From: Przewalskia tangutica
Taxonomy: Eukaryota > Streptophyta > Magnoliopsida > Solanales > Solanaceae
DNA: 64,000 nt
Assembly: GCA_029844215.1 (NCBI GenBank)
Contig: CM056736.1
Span: 16,119,501-16,183,500 of the forward strand
Direction of reading: 5' to 3'
Shown here: positions 1 to 11,531 of the stretch, in pieces
Position numbering within the stretch: the stretch's first letter is position 1
Layout of the letters: each line of letters starts with the position of its first letter
The notes under the pieces: model-generated
The model's input: the letters and a program-made list of their open reading frames with translations, nothing else
Told to the model about the DNA's origin: nothing
Databases searched by the model: none
Translations under genes and position numbers: made by a program

Positions 1-700
1 TCTAAACTCAATTCTTTTTTTTATTTATTTAACTTCGCAATAATGCACAATAATAAGATTTTAAATAGCGCCGCATTCTAAAATATTAAGCATTAATTAA
101 AAAGCACGCCCGCATTTATTACTATAACAATTAGATTAATAAAGCACCTAAATAATTTAAGCACAATTTATTAATTTAATTAACTAATTAATTACCTAAA
201 ACTAATACCCTTTTAAATAATTTACCCCTAATTAAATACCTAATAACATTAATCAACTCCTAAATAACTACCCAGCCCAAACCTGCGGCCCATTATTTCC
301 CACATGACCCACACGCCCATCAGCCTTATATCGACCCAACTCTTATTATCCTCAGCCCAGTGGCCCTTTTCCCTTATCAGCCCCTTCATCATCGTTCAGC
401 CCTTAGAAAACAAACGAAACCCTCACTTCGTCTCCCGCAGACCAGCAGCCCTCAAACAAACCTAAACCTAGAACTAGAAATCAACCGCCGCACCTTCCCC
501 TCCCCATCGCAACGCCAGCACACCCCGAGATTCTCGCCGGAGAATCCGGGAGCCTTCCTTACCCATGCAAACGAAGCCAACGATTTCTTACCATAACCAA
601 ATATCCTTCACAATCTTAGCCAATCAATACGAAATCTCGTCGAATCAAGCACAAGAATCAGCCTTTATTTACTTACCAAACTTAGAACCTAGAGTTAGGC

Positions 701-708
701 TATATAAG
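701..708 (+). promoter_or_regulatory. TATA-like box of the putative LTR
   Basis: The sequence ctatataagaac lies at a transition from mixed to purine-rich sequence, as expected for the U3/R boundary of an LTR promoter. It is supported only by motif and position. Confidence 0.25.
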
Positions 709-3029
709 AACATGCAAAGGCATCAGTCGAGGGAGGAGCAGATACGAGAGAGCAGAAAAAGGGAGGAGACCCACAGCAGGGATTCAGGAGCTCAGTCGAG
801 GGATTCAGAGGACAATAGCAGGGCAGGGCTCAAGGGAGTCCAATAGCAACAAGAGGACAATAGGGCAGAAACAGGGGCAACAGTGGTTTTAGAGGGGAAA
901 GAGATTCAGAAATCGGGGGGCACCCAAAAACCGATAGGCATCGATTTGCATCCTCTAGCAGCAGTCAACTATTCGCAGCAAGGACAGAACATCCAAAAAC
1001 TAGTAAGCATCGACACCTTTTAGTCGTGACGACCGCTTTATTCGCATCGCAAAACCATAACCCGAACGGACCGACGACTTGATACGCTGCCTCGGTTCGC
1101 TGTCCGGAGAAGGTAAACCCATTTTCCCCCCCTCAGAATTTCAATTTGTTATATGAATTTATGTGTTTCTGCCATATGTACTTGGACTATACTTGTTAAT
1201 GGTATAATATTTTGGTCTATCTAAACTGATTCAATTATTAAAGTCATCGACATAAGTTATAGTTAATGTAATATGCAAAATATGTGGTTTAAGTATCTGT
1301 CTAAGGATCATCCTGCATATGTCTTAGTTTCATTATGTTTTGGTTGTACACTCTGATGTCATATCATCTGTTGATATCCCTCATATGCCTTGATGGCATC
1401 TGCTTGCCTATACTCCCGTTTGTCGTGTTGAAAATATATGACTATAGGGGAAATGAAATGTCTAGCATGTTTAGTCTAGTTGTTAGGGAATCGGTCATGA
1501 TAATGTGGTTAAAGTTTCTTGTGTATTGTTCCGGTAAATCAGATCATAAAGCTTTGTTGTATGTGCACTAGTTTATCCAGAAAAGTAGCATTTTGTGTCC
1601 TTGCTAGCATACACATGGATTGACTGAGATATCAAAGTACTAAAAAGGAACATAATAAGTTGATTTTCATACATGTTCAATATATCTTCATAACTTGACC
1701 TGAATCTGGAAGTTTGACATTTGATTGATAACCTCAGATGGACTGGATTTTGCCTATATGTCTTCTTATTACTCTTGACATATATGAAACCGATTGGGTT
1801 AGAAATATACCTGTTACATGCCATTCTTCCCTCCCTGCATAGATTTGGTAGTCTATCTAGGATTAAATGACCTTCTATTCTATATAGAGTATGCCTATGC
1901 CGACAGTAAGTTAAATATGTTATATTCTTTCTTGTGATGGCTGCCTGTTGCTGTTTCCGCATATTTTTTCATTCAGTGTATGGACTGATCTGTTTTTCTC
2001 CAAATCTCGGTAATTGTCAATTGAGCCTGCCCATTATCTTTTCTCTCCCCTGTTTGTTGCTGCGTACTGCCTTGTCTGTTTGCTGGATGAGATGGTTTCA
2101 AGAATGGGGAATCACCCCAAAGCCTACTGTTACTTGCCTATCACTTGAATAAAATGCTTGTCTTTCTGTATTTTAATCCTACGGGCGTGTCTGGTCGAAA
2201 ATTTGGTGCATTTGCTCATATATCTGCATTTATGGATGCATATCGGAATAACTTCTTTGTATTAAAACTGTGATAACTGCATTTATTGGCCTTCCAGTTC
2301 TATGAACAAAATGGACTGACTTGCGTGTGATATTAGAAGTTTTGCATACACCCATCCTTATTTCTTTTACCACCCGCTGGCTGCTTATTCTTATCTTATA
2401 TTGTCACCTGTTGGTCTTTATGTGCATGCTTGCTTAAATACAAACTATGTGTCAAGTGTTTGTTTGTTATTTAAATAAATTTGGACATGTACTAATCCTT
2501 ATCTTCTCTTACTTTTGCATAAAACGCATCGGAGCAAAATAAAGAGTCTCACGGCGAGACTCATCGCAAGCCATTTCAAAATGGCGACCCGCATCCGCGT
2601 TCGCATTCTCGCTTCAGAAACTCCTAGAAAAACAAATAGGACGTCGTCATCCGTCGTAAAGAGCACTCTTAAATCCCATCCTCTCCCTTTATTTACTATT
2701 CATTCATTTATTTGTTTATTGTAATTTAATTACTCTATTCCTGTAATATTTAGGATATCTAGAACAATTAAGTTGCAAATATATATAAGTGGGGAAGGTA
2801 ATTTAAAGTTTATCGCTTAACTTACTTGCTTTTTAAGATTGTCATGCATGTCTAAATAATTTAACTTGCATCATATTTTGTTTCTTATTAAAATCCATAA
2901 CAGATTTCTTCCTAAAGAATCATCTTAAAGCACCTCTTAAATAATATTGTACGCAGGTTAGGCAAGATTAATTTAGCTAGCAGTATACCTAACTAGCTCA
3001 TAAATAACCTTTGCATGAACACATAATTA

Positions 3030-3440
3030 GTCCATAAAGCACCCTCTTAGCATTCTGTAGCATTTCTAGCCCTTCTTAGCATTTTTAATCACCCCTTGAC
3101 ATTTAGCACCTTTAGCACATTTTGTCCTTAGCATCCTAGCACCCCTTTCGCACCTTTAGTACCCTTAGCATGTTTTGCACCTCCTAGCACTCTTTTGTAC
3201 TTTAGCATATTAGCACTACTTCCGGCACTTTAGCATTTAGCACTTTTAAGCGCCTCTTAGCACCTTTAGCACCCTTCTAGCATTTAAATGCCTTTTAGCA
3301 AACCTTTAGTATTTTAAGCACTTTTAAACATTTAGCATTTGGCTCTTTTATTTATTTATAACACCTTTTGTCCTTTTTATACTTTAAGCACCTTTTAAAC
3401 ATTTTAACATTTTAGCATTTTTATTAAGCAGAAGGAGCTT
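3030..3440. repeat. degenerate TTAGCACC short-repeat array
   Basis: Dozens of imperfect copies of an 8-12 bp word around 'ttagcacc', 'tagcattt' and 'tttagcac' follow one another through this stretch. The same words resume at about 3665-3745, after an intervening 200-bp segment without them. There is no coding potential. The unit length is irregular, unlike a clean satellite. Confidence 0.6.
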
Positions 3441-4894
3441 TTTGCATTTTTAAACATAATAATTACCCTAGGTTTGGCAGGACAACCGCAAGTTAGCGGA
3501 TCTTAGAGGGTGCCTAACCCCTTCCCTCTAGATTAATAAAGAACCCTTACCCAGAATCTCACTAAGTTTAACAGACCATAAAGAATGGAGTTAATGTTAC
3601 TTTAAACTAGTTAACATTTAGGTGTCCTAATTCACCCAAACTAATTAGGTGGCGACTCCGCGAACCCCTTAGCAATTTCTAGCACCTCTTTTGCACTTTT
3701 AGCACTTTTAAGCGCTTTTAACATTTTAAGCATTCTTTAGCATTTATTTTATTTTTCTATCCTTTTTATTTAAGCAGGAGTTTAGGAAATAAAAGTCGCG
3801 GCCGAAATTAGACCCGAGCCTCAGGGAATGTATGTTATATTTATGTATACTAATAAGGAAATAAGTATATAAAAGGGTGTGATCCGAAATAATTTTTGAT
3901 GTGACAAGTATGACGATGGGAGTTGGAAATAAATTTGGATTATGCATAAAGAAGTTATGGTTATACGAAGGTCTTATGAGTTATTAGGATTTAAATGAAG
4001 TGAGATTTAAAATTAATTATGTGTATAATTGATTAATTATACGGAGACAGATCACTTGTTATTATTGGAGGGAGGGACAATAATTGGTGGAATATTTACG
4101 TGTAAACTTTTTAAGGGATCTTAAGTGACTAGGATTAAAAGGGCGAAATGTGGCAGCTTATTGAATTGGTGTATTAATGATCTTGTCGGTTCATTTATTA
4201 TCTAGAGAAATCAATTTTCCTTTTATGTTGGCAACGTGTGAAAAAGGTGAAAGCCAAACCAAAAGTCATGTCACAGTTCACTGTATGGATAAGTTGTTTT
4301 CTCTTGGCATTTACATAATTTCCTCTACCTTTTCTTTGCAATTCAAATTTCCCTTAGTGTTTCTATTCGAGAGTTCTTAGATAAATTTTGACTCTTGTCT
4401 TTCTGAAGCACAACAAAATAAAAATTAAACACATTGTGAATCATTTTTTTTATAAGACTTCTGCAACCTTTTTTCTTTTGTAACAAATCAGAACCAACAC
4501 CTTTCACCTCAATTAGGAAACGTACGAATCATTTTACTTTTTGGTTTGGAGAAAAAAACGTTCCAGCAAGCCAAATATTAAATGGGACTGGTTCCGTTAT
4601 TATCAAGGTATGTTAAGACAAATCATCCTTTCTTTTGGCATGATTTTCATAAATGAGTGTACGGTGGACGTACACATTTCTAATGAATCCTAATTCCTAA
4701 TGATGTTTTAAAATGATACATGATATATAGTGTCTTGATTTTTCAATTGATGGTTTCAAAATGATACATGACATGATAGTGCCTTTTATTTATTTCATTG
4801 AGAGTCAAATGATGATTTAAGTTGCATATGGTTTCTCATGATACTCTATTTGTGCTCGATGTGATTATATCATTTCACCGAGTCCCGGGCCGGG

Positions 4895-5423
4895 CAGTGG
4901 CGGATCCAGGAGTAATAATCTGGTGGTGCAAATTATGAAGTAATAATTTTTTGTGTAGCAAAAAAAATAATTGCGAGGCAATGAATGCATTTCTGTTTTC
5001 TTACCAACAATCAGTGCCCAAATCTGGACAGCAAGTTAAATAAAGATGGTGCTTATCAACATGATGTAGAGACCTTGTAATTGCAAGAGCTGCCACGCAA
5101 AAGAAAACTGCAATGGTAGCATAGACAAAACTGCTTACAATTATGCATAAATTTTTAAAAAAGAAATAAAGAAAGAAGAACGGCAGCCCGGTGCACTAAG
5201 CTCCCGCTATGCGCGGGGTCTTAAATAATAAGAAGCTTGTAATAACATTGCAAACTACTGCACTTATAGAAGCTCATTAACGGTGCAAAGACAAACATTC
5301 ATATTCATTCATTACCTGGTGTAAAAGATCCCAAAAGCTAACATAAAATGAGTACTTAGTAAAAAAAACAAAAAAAACGGGTGGTTCAATTGCACCACCA
5401 TGGTTATAGTATATCCGCCAATG
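4895..5423. mobile_element. hAT-like non-autonomous transposon, 529 bp, TSD GGGCCGGG
   Basis: The element begins cagtggcggatccagg and ends atatccgccaatg, imperfect terminal inverted repeats of the CAGTGGCGGATCCAG type also seen at 21904-22060. An exact 8-bp duplication, gggccggg, lies at 4887-4894 and 5424-5431. Eight-bp duplications plus these termini indicate the hAT superfamily. There is no transposase ORF, so it is non-autonomous. Subterminal 'tggtggtgca' and 'tgcaccacca' form a second inverted pair. It interrupts a chromovirus LTR and contains a small SINE fragment. Confidence 0.75.
5182..5220 (-). mobile_element. Au-type SINE 3'-end fragment
   Basis: Read on the minus strand, this short piece matches the 3' end of the Au family of plant tRNA-derived SINEs: gcgcatagcgggagcttag followed by tgcaccgggctgcc. 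Only about 40 bp remain and the tRNA-like head is absent. It lies inside the hAT-like element, so it was captured by, or inserted into, that element before or after transposition. Confidence 0.65.
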
Positions 5424-5696
5424 GGGCCGGGTCATGTTCGTGCACATCCTTGCATTCTTGCACCGAGTCCCTCCCTAAAGGGCCGGGATACGTTATACGT
5501 ATATATATATGATGATTCCATGGATAGGCATCCAGGATGATGATGAGCTCACCGAGTCTCAGAATGGGCCGGGATACGTTATATGGACAGGTATCCATAA
5601 TTATGATGATTCCACTCAGTTCCTCCCTAAAGGGCCGGGATACGTTATATGTATATAGATACGATGATTCTATTGACAGGAATCCATGATTTGATA

Positions 5697-5800
5697 TGAC
5701 TCTAATTTTTATAAGGCACAATTGACTCTCATTTTTATAAGGCACAGTTGACTCTTATTTTTATAAGGCACAGTTGACTCTCATTTTTATAAGGCACAGT
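5697..5800 (+). repeat. four exact-period copies of a 26-bp unit
   Basis: The unit tgactctcatttttataagg plus cacagt starts at 5697, 5723, 5749 and 5775, with one to three changes per copy. It sits in the chromovirus LTR; the related LTR at 53872-56680 has only one corresponding unit, near 54517-54540 in inverted orientation. This is a local LTR expansion without coding role. Confidence 0.9.
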
Positions 5801-6286
5801 TGTATTGGTATTTTGGTTATCATATTTGTCTCATGTTATCTTCTGGCCAGTTATGATTTTTTTTTTACAGTACTTCATGTTTTACATACTCAATACATTA
5901 TTTCGTACTGACCCCCTTTTCTCGGGGGGACTGCGTTTCATGCCCGCAAGTTCAGTTAAAAAGAGTGATGGTTCATGCTGGTAGGTTGTCGATTCAGCTG
6001 ATGTCGGAGCACTCTATTTGTTCCAGAGTTGCAGTTTAGTTTTGGTATGATATTTTGTTGTCATATACTCTTTAGAGGCTTGTAGACAGGTGTCCTGTGG
6101 ATTGTGGTTTTGTATGGCCTCGTCGGCCTTGATATGAGTATGTATATATGTATAAGTCAAATTTTTGATTAAAAGTTTTCAAAACCTTTTTGGCTTAATC
6201 TGTGCTTATTTATGGTTAGGGGATTAGGGGTACCCGACGGGTGAAATTCTGGTGCCCGTTGCGGCCCTTCGGTTTGGGTCGTGACA

Positions 6287-6990
6287 AACCATCTGAAGAA
6301 CTAGACGACTATCAGAAATAGGAGAACTCATGTTGCGAAGTTGGTCTGTCAAGTTCTTGATACATTTGCAATAAGAAGAAACGTTTGGAAAAGTTGTCAT
6401 AACAACCTGTGAAAATTCCTGCTCAAGGATAACAATTCAAGAATGACTGTTATCTTGAAAGATGTCCCACAATCGATCTCATGCCGCCATAGTTGTGGAG
6501 TTGGGTTCCATAATCATCTGTAAAAGATCCAAGGAGATAGTGACATAAATCCACTGAAGAACCTTGACATCAAGCATGATCCATAAGTCTGAATTTGCTG
6601 CTTTAGTGGGCACAACTATTGTAGATGTAGACGCCATATCACCCTCCTTTGGAGGAACATGAGGAATGATGTGGTGAAGAACTTTATGTGCTAAAACATG
6701 AATCTTAAAATAATTCCGCCCATGTCTCATGTTGGACGTTCTCCAGATCAAGAACAATATGAATAATGCTCTTGATGTTAGAGACTGTGAGGGCATGATG
6801 AAAAGTGTTTTTATCAGTCATGGTGAATAAAACACGAAGATTCGGAGAAGGAAATTTATGAGAAAGGATTTTCTGGAGAAGAAGGGCCACAACGCTGGAA
6901 AGATTCTGAGAGGGATGGCCGCGGCGCTTGGTCAAGAAAACCGAGAAAAGAAAGAGAAATTTGAGGAGCAGAAGCAGGGTAAAGAGAACC
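6287..6990 (-). pseudogene. Copia gag fragment
   Basis: Minus-strand frames at 6935-6705 and 6796-6479, continuing toward 6290, together encode a Copia UBN2-type Gag polypeptide. Visible blocks include NTFHHALTVSNIK, ENVQHETWAELFKIH, AHKVLHHIIPHVPP and LQWIYVTISLDLLQMIMEP. These are the conserved N-terminal capsid blocks of the family. A frameshift falls near 6700-6800. It is cut off on the left by the end of the chromovirus LTR at 6286, so protease, integrase and RT are missing. The matching 5' LTR lies immediately to the right. Confidence 0.8.
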
Positions 6991-7006
6991 TAGACTCTTG
7001 ATACAA

Positions 7007-7256
7007 TAAAAGAAATAATCTCTTGATTATTCTTATTAATGAAAGACATATTTATACAAGTTACAATAGGAGAATCTTATTCCTACTTTACATCTAAAAC
7101 CTTATTCTATATGAAGAATAAATATACACTTATGGTAGTATTACAATGCTAATTATGGTACAAGACTAATATGGGAGAATATAACAAATATACCAAAATA
7201 TACAAAATAATATTAACACCATAGAGGGATGATGGGCCTTGGCCCATTCTCTAACA
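7007..7256 (-). mobile_element. 5' LTR of the Copia gag fragment, with tRNA-Met-like PBS
   Basis: On the minus strand this segment begins tgttagagaatgggccaagg and ends just before 'tgtatcaagagtc' (6991-7006), a slightly altered form of the TGGTATCAGAGC primer-binding site. About 250 bp is right for Ale-like Copia LTRs. Part of it ('acaatgctaattat') also occurs in the LTR at 52200-52413. The 3' partner LTR is absent. Confidence 0.6.
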
Positions 7257-8049
7257 TATATATTATACGTATATTACTTGTTAATATATAAAAAAATATA
7301 CATTTATCGTCTATTATTTTGGTGGGTAGTTATTTATTTCATTTTTATAGTTTTTTACCCTTCAAATCCCATTTTAAATACCGTTAGGTCAACATTTATA
7401 TTATTTGCTCATTGGTAGGCACAAAATTACATTGGGCACTTATGTAGAGGCGTATCCACGATTTCAAGAGTATGGGTGCACCATTAATTTTAAGATAAGA
7501 TAAAAAAATCTGTAGTGACAACAACTTGGGGAGCAAAGAAAAATTAATTACATTATAAAAAAAACATCATCAGTTTACAATTGTACTAACGAAGCTTCAT
7601 ATTATGAAAATGATCCATAATAATATCATTATGGTTGCAAATACCTTACGATCTATATTATAAGCTAAACAACCATTCAAAAATTACCAATGTTATTACC
7701 TAGATAATTTTTTATAAGTTTTACTAGGGAGAATGTTCTTTCCATACTTGCAGTAAAAATAGGTAAAATCAATATCATATTCACAAGTAAATAAACAAGA
7801 GACCAAGTTTGATCCAATTTTGTTTGTCATCACAATAGCAAGATTCTTAATCCACTCCAAGTTAAAGAAACTTGTCATCACACTGTTGAACATAGACGAT
7901 GAAACTATCAAACTGCTATCTGAGATCTTGAAGTTGGTTATCACTACACTCACTTTTATAATACCTGGATAACTTCATTATGTTATTCTTGTCAAAATTA
8001 GCAAATAAATCAATTAGATTCAAACTAGTCATACCAAGGAGTAATTGAT
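7257..8049. other. AT-rich gap, possible hAT-like end
   Basis: No gene is supported. At about 7443 'gtagaggcgtatccacgatttcaagagtatgggtgcacc' resembles the left terminus of common solanaceous hAT-like elements, but I found no convincing partner terminus or duplication. The minus-strand frame at 7953-7696 (85 codons) has no recognisable motif. Confidence 0.3.
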
Positions 8050-11034
8050 GTAAATATAAAATTTTGAACCTTTTTGTAATACTTCGCAAATTCAGATTAT
8101 GTGTGAATGTGTTAAACGAGTATTAATGTGACATTTTAGCTATATAAAATCTCTGGATGAGTTTGAGGTGGAAATCGTTATTTTCATATCAAGACAAATG
8201 GTAAGGAGCATAAGATTCGTGTAACGATTCGTTTGATCGTTTAATATTTTTTGGACCTATTATTCCTAATTTACCATTTTCGTGGTCTAATTCGGTGTTT
8301 ATAATTTGCGAGAAGTGGTGATATACTTCCTGAGGTAAATCAGATTAATTTCGGAAAGGAAATTCTAAGTTAGAAGTTTCTTGAGTTTTGAAATGGGAAA
8401 GTTTGACTAAAAGTTGAGTTTTGGGTAAACGTATCTGAAATTGAGTTTCATCAATATCATTAGGTCCGAAATGTCATTTATGACTTAGTCGAGTCTTTAG
8501 TTTGGGTCCCGATGTATTCGAGTGCGTTTTGGGGTACTTGATTGCCTAATCTTGAATTTTGAGAAAATTATGAGAATTTTAGGAAAACTTTGTATTAATA
8601 GTCGGATCATTGTTTTGATCATAGCATCATTTATACTCAAGTTGCATATTTAGTTTGTGTTCGGAAGGTTGTGGGTGAGTTTCAGGTATTCATTCTGAGG
8701 TTGGGGGACACCACGAATTTTTGGTGTCCAGTTCTCTGGTTTCCTTCTTAGCATTCACGAGGAAGGGGTCGCATTCGATAGATAGCATTTGCGTCGGCCT
8801 CTCGCATTCATGAATAGGAGTTGGGATTGGGCTAACCCAGGATCGAAGTGTCACGTTCATGAGACCCTTTGCGTTCGCGATTACCAAATTTCTTGGGTCT
8901 GATCATGTGTGCTCGCGATCGCGATAGGCTTACGAAGGCGATGAATTAAAACACTGAACAATGATAGATATTTGAATTTCGACGGAGACTTCACTCTTAA
9001 ATATTTGGAGTTCTAAAGCTCGATTTTGGGTGATTTCAAGTTCCAAATTTAAAATTCTTCATTGGGGTAAATTTCTAAATCTCAAATCAATGATTTTATC
9101 TTTCAATTTCCTTTCCAATTCATGATCTACATAGGAAAATAAGGGTCAACCATATATTGGTGTTTTTGACTAAATAGTCAGATTGAAGGTTAAATTGTGG
9201 TTAGATTCTTGGAATTTACGCTATGAACTATTTAGACTATGGGTAAACCAAATTTGAGATAAAAATCCCGTTTTGCCCTTAAGGGCTCGAAATTATTTTT
9301 TTAGATTTTAATTAAAGTATAGCAATATAGGTATCATTGAACTCATTTAACCTCGTGGGGTATTATTTTCACTATATTGATCCCGATCTTTAGATAAAAA
9401 TACAGTTTGACATTTGGGACTCGAGATTGCCTTTTTGGGTCAGAAACATTAGTATAACAATAAGAATATTCTTAGATTCATATTTTAACGTAGAATTCAT
9501 ATTTGTTAGACTCCCATTATTTGGAAACACTCCGAAAAGGGAAGGCGTTAGCTTGAGGGTTCTTGATTCTTGTTCGATTTTGAGGTATGACTTATCCTTT
9601 TAGACTCTGATTGGAGCCGTGTATATAGAGTATAATTGTGTTTGGGGTATGCACGTGAGCCTTCATGCATGAAGGTTGTGCATAAATTCACTCAAGAGTG
9701 GTTTAGTTGATGTTATGTGGGCTATGCTAGACGTACGTGAAATTGCTTGTTTCATATTCATGTTTCATACTTTATGATACTACGAGAAAGGACTATTCAT
9801 GAAACAAAATTATTAATATTAATTGACTTGTTGTTGCTTACCTCTCTGTACTCTCTTTGATATTATTGGCATATGATTCCATACATGCATCATTCATTTT
9901 ACATGTGGTTAATGTGAATCTTGACTTAAAATTCTTAATGGTCCGATAAGGCTGAAAAATTAGTAAGAATGATGAGTTCGCGGTCTGAGGGGAAATGATT
10001 CTGGATAATATTATATAATTAATATGAGGGAATATGATACGAATGATAGAATGAAAGTTTGATATTTTCACAGTACAGTTGTAAAGTCGATCAGTATGAT
10101 TCTCACAGTCCGACAGTAAAGTCGGATGGTACAGTAAGTGGTCATTCTGAAGGTAAAATACCTCAAATGGTACAATAGCAGGTATATGGCCTTCGTCAGT
10201 CCCCTATGGGTCATGACTATGTGGAATGACCGTTAGCACGTGTATATTAGGCTTCGTAATGGCCAGTTGCATTGCATATTATTGCATTCATCTAATTCTT
10301 ATTCGATTTTGTGATTTCATTACACATATTTCATTGATTGATGGAAACACTCAAGCTTTGTGCTCGTATTTAAGAAAATGTTAAGTATTTACACTTGAAA
10401 TTGATAAATAAGTGAGCTTAAGATGATTAGAGCCGGATGAACTTTTGAGTGAATTTACGAGGAAAGGTCTAAGCTTTTTGAATTGTGTTGAATTAAAACG
10501 TGATTAAACGGTGACGTAAATGATATTTCTTCTCTTTGTACATTCCGTCAACTTTTATATTGTTTATGCATGTTTCCTCGTTGTTGATCTATGATGCTTA
10601 TAAGTACTAGTGTTGTACTCATAATACATTTGTTGCACTCTTGTGCAGGTACTAATCCATGATTCAACTTCATACCTCGTGGCTGATCGTGATGGGGTAT
10701 TGTCGAGATTATCATGGTCATTAGCTACATCGCTGCCATGACCCCTGAAACTCTCCTCTTTTATTACTTTCTATTTTTGATTCGACAGTTAGGTTATTTC
10801 GTCCAACGAGACATATATTTCATACTGTTGTTATTAGAGATCTTGTACTCTTTCAGAACAGATTTTGAGGATATGTTGGTTGATTTTTCTGTTACGTCAT
10901 TTGAGATTTTAAAGGATATTGTTTAATTATATTTTTGTTTATTTGAAGTTTTTATTTTTTCAAATTTGGGGTAAGGTTCGCCTATCGGTGGAATAAGTGT
11001 AGGTGTCATCATGACCACGATTTGGGTCGTGACA
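8050..11034 (+). mobile_element. chromovirus-like Gypsy LTR
   Basis: The right end, gatttgggtcgtgaca at 11034, is the family's LTR terminus. The last 55 bases form an inverted match to 21146-21202. The stretch holds the usual solanaceous LTR landmarks: a GC-rich 'gcgttcgcgattacc' and 'gctcgcgatcgcgatagg' block near 8860-8930, long AT-rich prose without ORFs, and 'gcactcttgtgcaggtac' near 10635. The left boundary is approximate. Short frames at 8690, 9838 and 10714 are not genes. Confidence 0.5.
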
Positions 11035-11531
11035 AGTAGTTGGAATTGACTAAGTTTATAGTAATTCTGACTTCCGTCCGGTATACATGCAAATTACAAT
11101 GAGAATTTGAGAAAACTTAAAGAAAAAAACGTTGTACCTTTTTGAAAGACCTTTCCGACCATATATGGACCAACTCAATCGGTGCTCTGTATTAGAAGTT
11201 ATGCCTATTTTACTAGACACTACACAATCTTTGCCACCGGTGCGCGATCAAGCTTCATGTGCGCGATCGCACACTCAAGGCAGTGTTGCCACCCTTGATG
11301 TGCAATCACTGCGCGTTTGGGCCTTCCAGTTGCGTGAACGTGTAAGGAAGGAGGCATTTTAAAACCCCTAGGTCGTACTTCACATCCTAAATACATAAAT
11401 TTGCTCTAGAAAGAGAAGCCTCAAGTACATAACCTTCTCCAAGGTTCCTCTCACACCTCAGATAAGTTCTTAATCAAATTTTATCATTACTACACCAATC
11501 TAACACCAATTAACACTAGTTCATCATTTAA
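11035..11531. other. LTR-like flank interrupted by the 11.5-21.1 kb element
   Basis: This segment contains another 'gcgcgatc' GC island (about 11240-11320) of the type found in Gypsy LTRs. It continues on the far side of the inserted chromovirus at 21092-21145. The reading frame at 11132-11362 has no recognisable domain. Most likely an older, fragmented LTR. Confidence 0.35.

Larger units (their letters stand above)
1..3790 (+). mobile_element. decayed Gypsy LTR-like region (Tat/Ogre-like, tentative)
   Basis: No intact gene is visible in this stretch. It resembles a very long plant Gypsy LTR: a pyrimidine/GC-rich part with many 'gcccat' and 'gccca' words (about 270-560), a TATA-like box near 701, a purine-rich leader (about 720-930), then AT-rich sequence and a degenerate TTAGCAC array. 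A 'ggtggcgactcc' motif at about 3648-3660 recalls the TGGCGACTC primer-binding site of Tat/Ogre elements, but I cannot see a clean LTR/PBS junction. Two short open frames at 360-596 and 565-846 are low-complexity and look non-coding. Lineage is inference; transposon origin is more secure than the name. Confidence 0.35.
3800..6286 (+). mobile_element. chromovirus-type Gypsy LTR (solo or truncated)
   Basis: The right end, ggtttgggtcgtgaca, is the typical 3' terminus of solanaceous Tekay/Del-like LTRs. It matches, in reverse, the tgtcacgaccc ends at 11532, 21146, 53619 and 53872. Internal 'caccgagtccctccctaaagggccggg' type modules near 4878 and 5460-5640 recur in inverted orientation in the LTR at 53872-56680. 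The left boundary is not clear and is placed approximately. No internal coding region follows on the right, where a Copia gag fragment begins at once, so this is a solo LTR or a truncated copy. It carries a hAT-like insertion at 4895-5423. Confidence 0.55.

Noticed and set aside
360..846. Two overlapping small frames near the left edge
   Set aside because: Low-complexity composition and position in LTR-like sequence; no conserved domain.
3648..3668. 'ggtggcgactccgcgaacc' as a definite Tat/Ogre primer-binding site
   Set aside because: The motif is suggestive, but there is no clean LTR end before it and no gag after it, so I kept it only as a hint.
7443..8050. Possible hAT element starting 'gtagaggcgtatccacg'
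   Set aside because: No matching right end or 8-bp duplication found.
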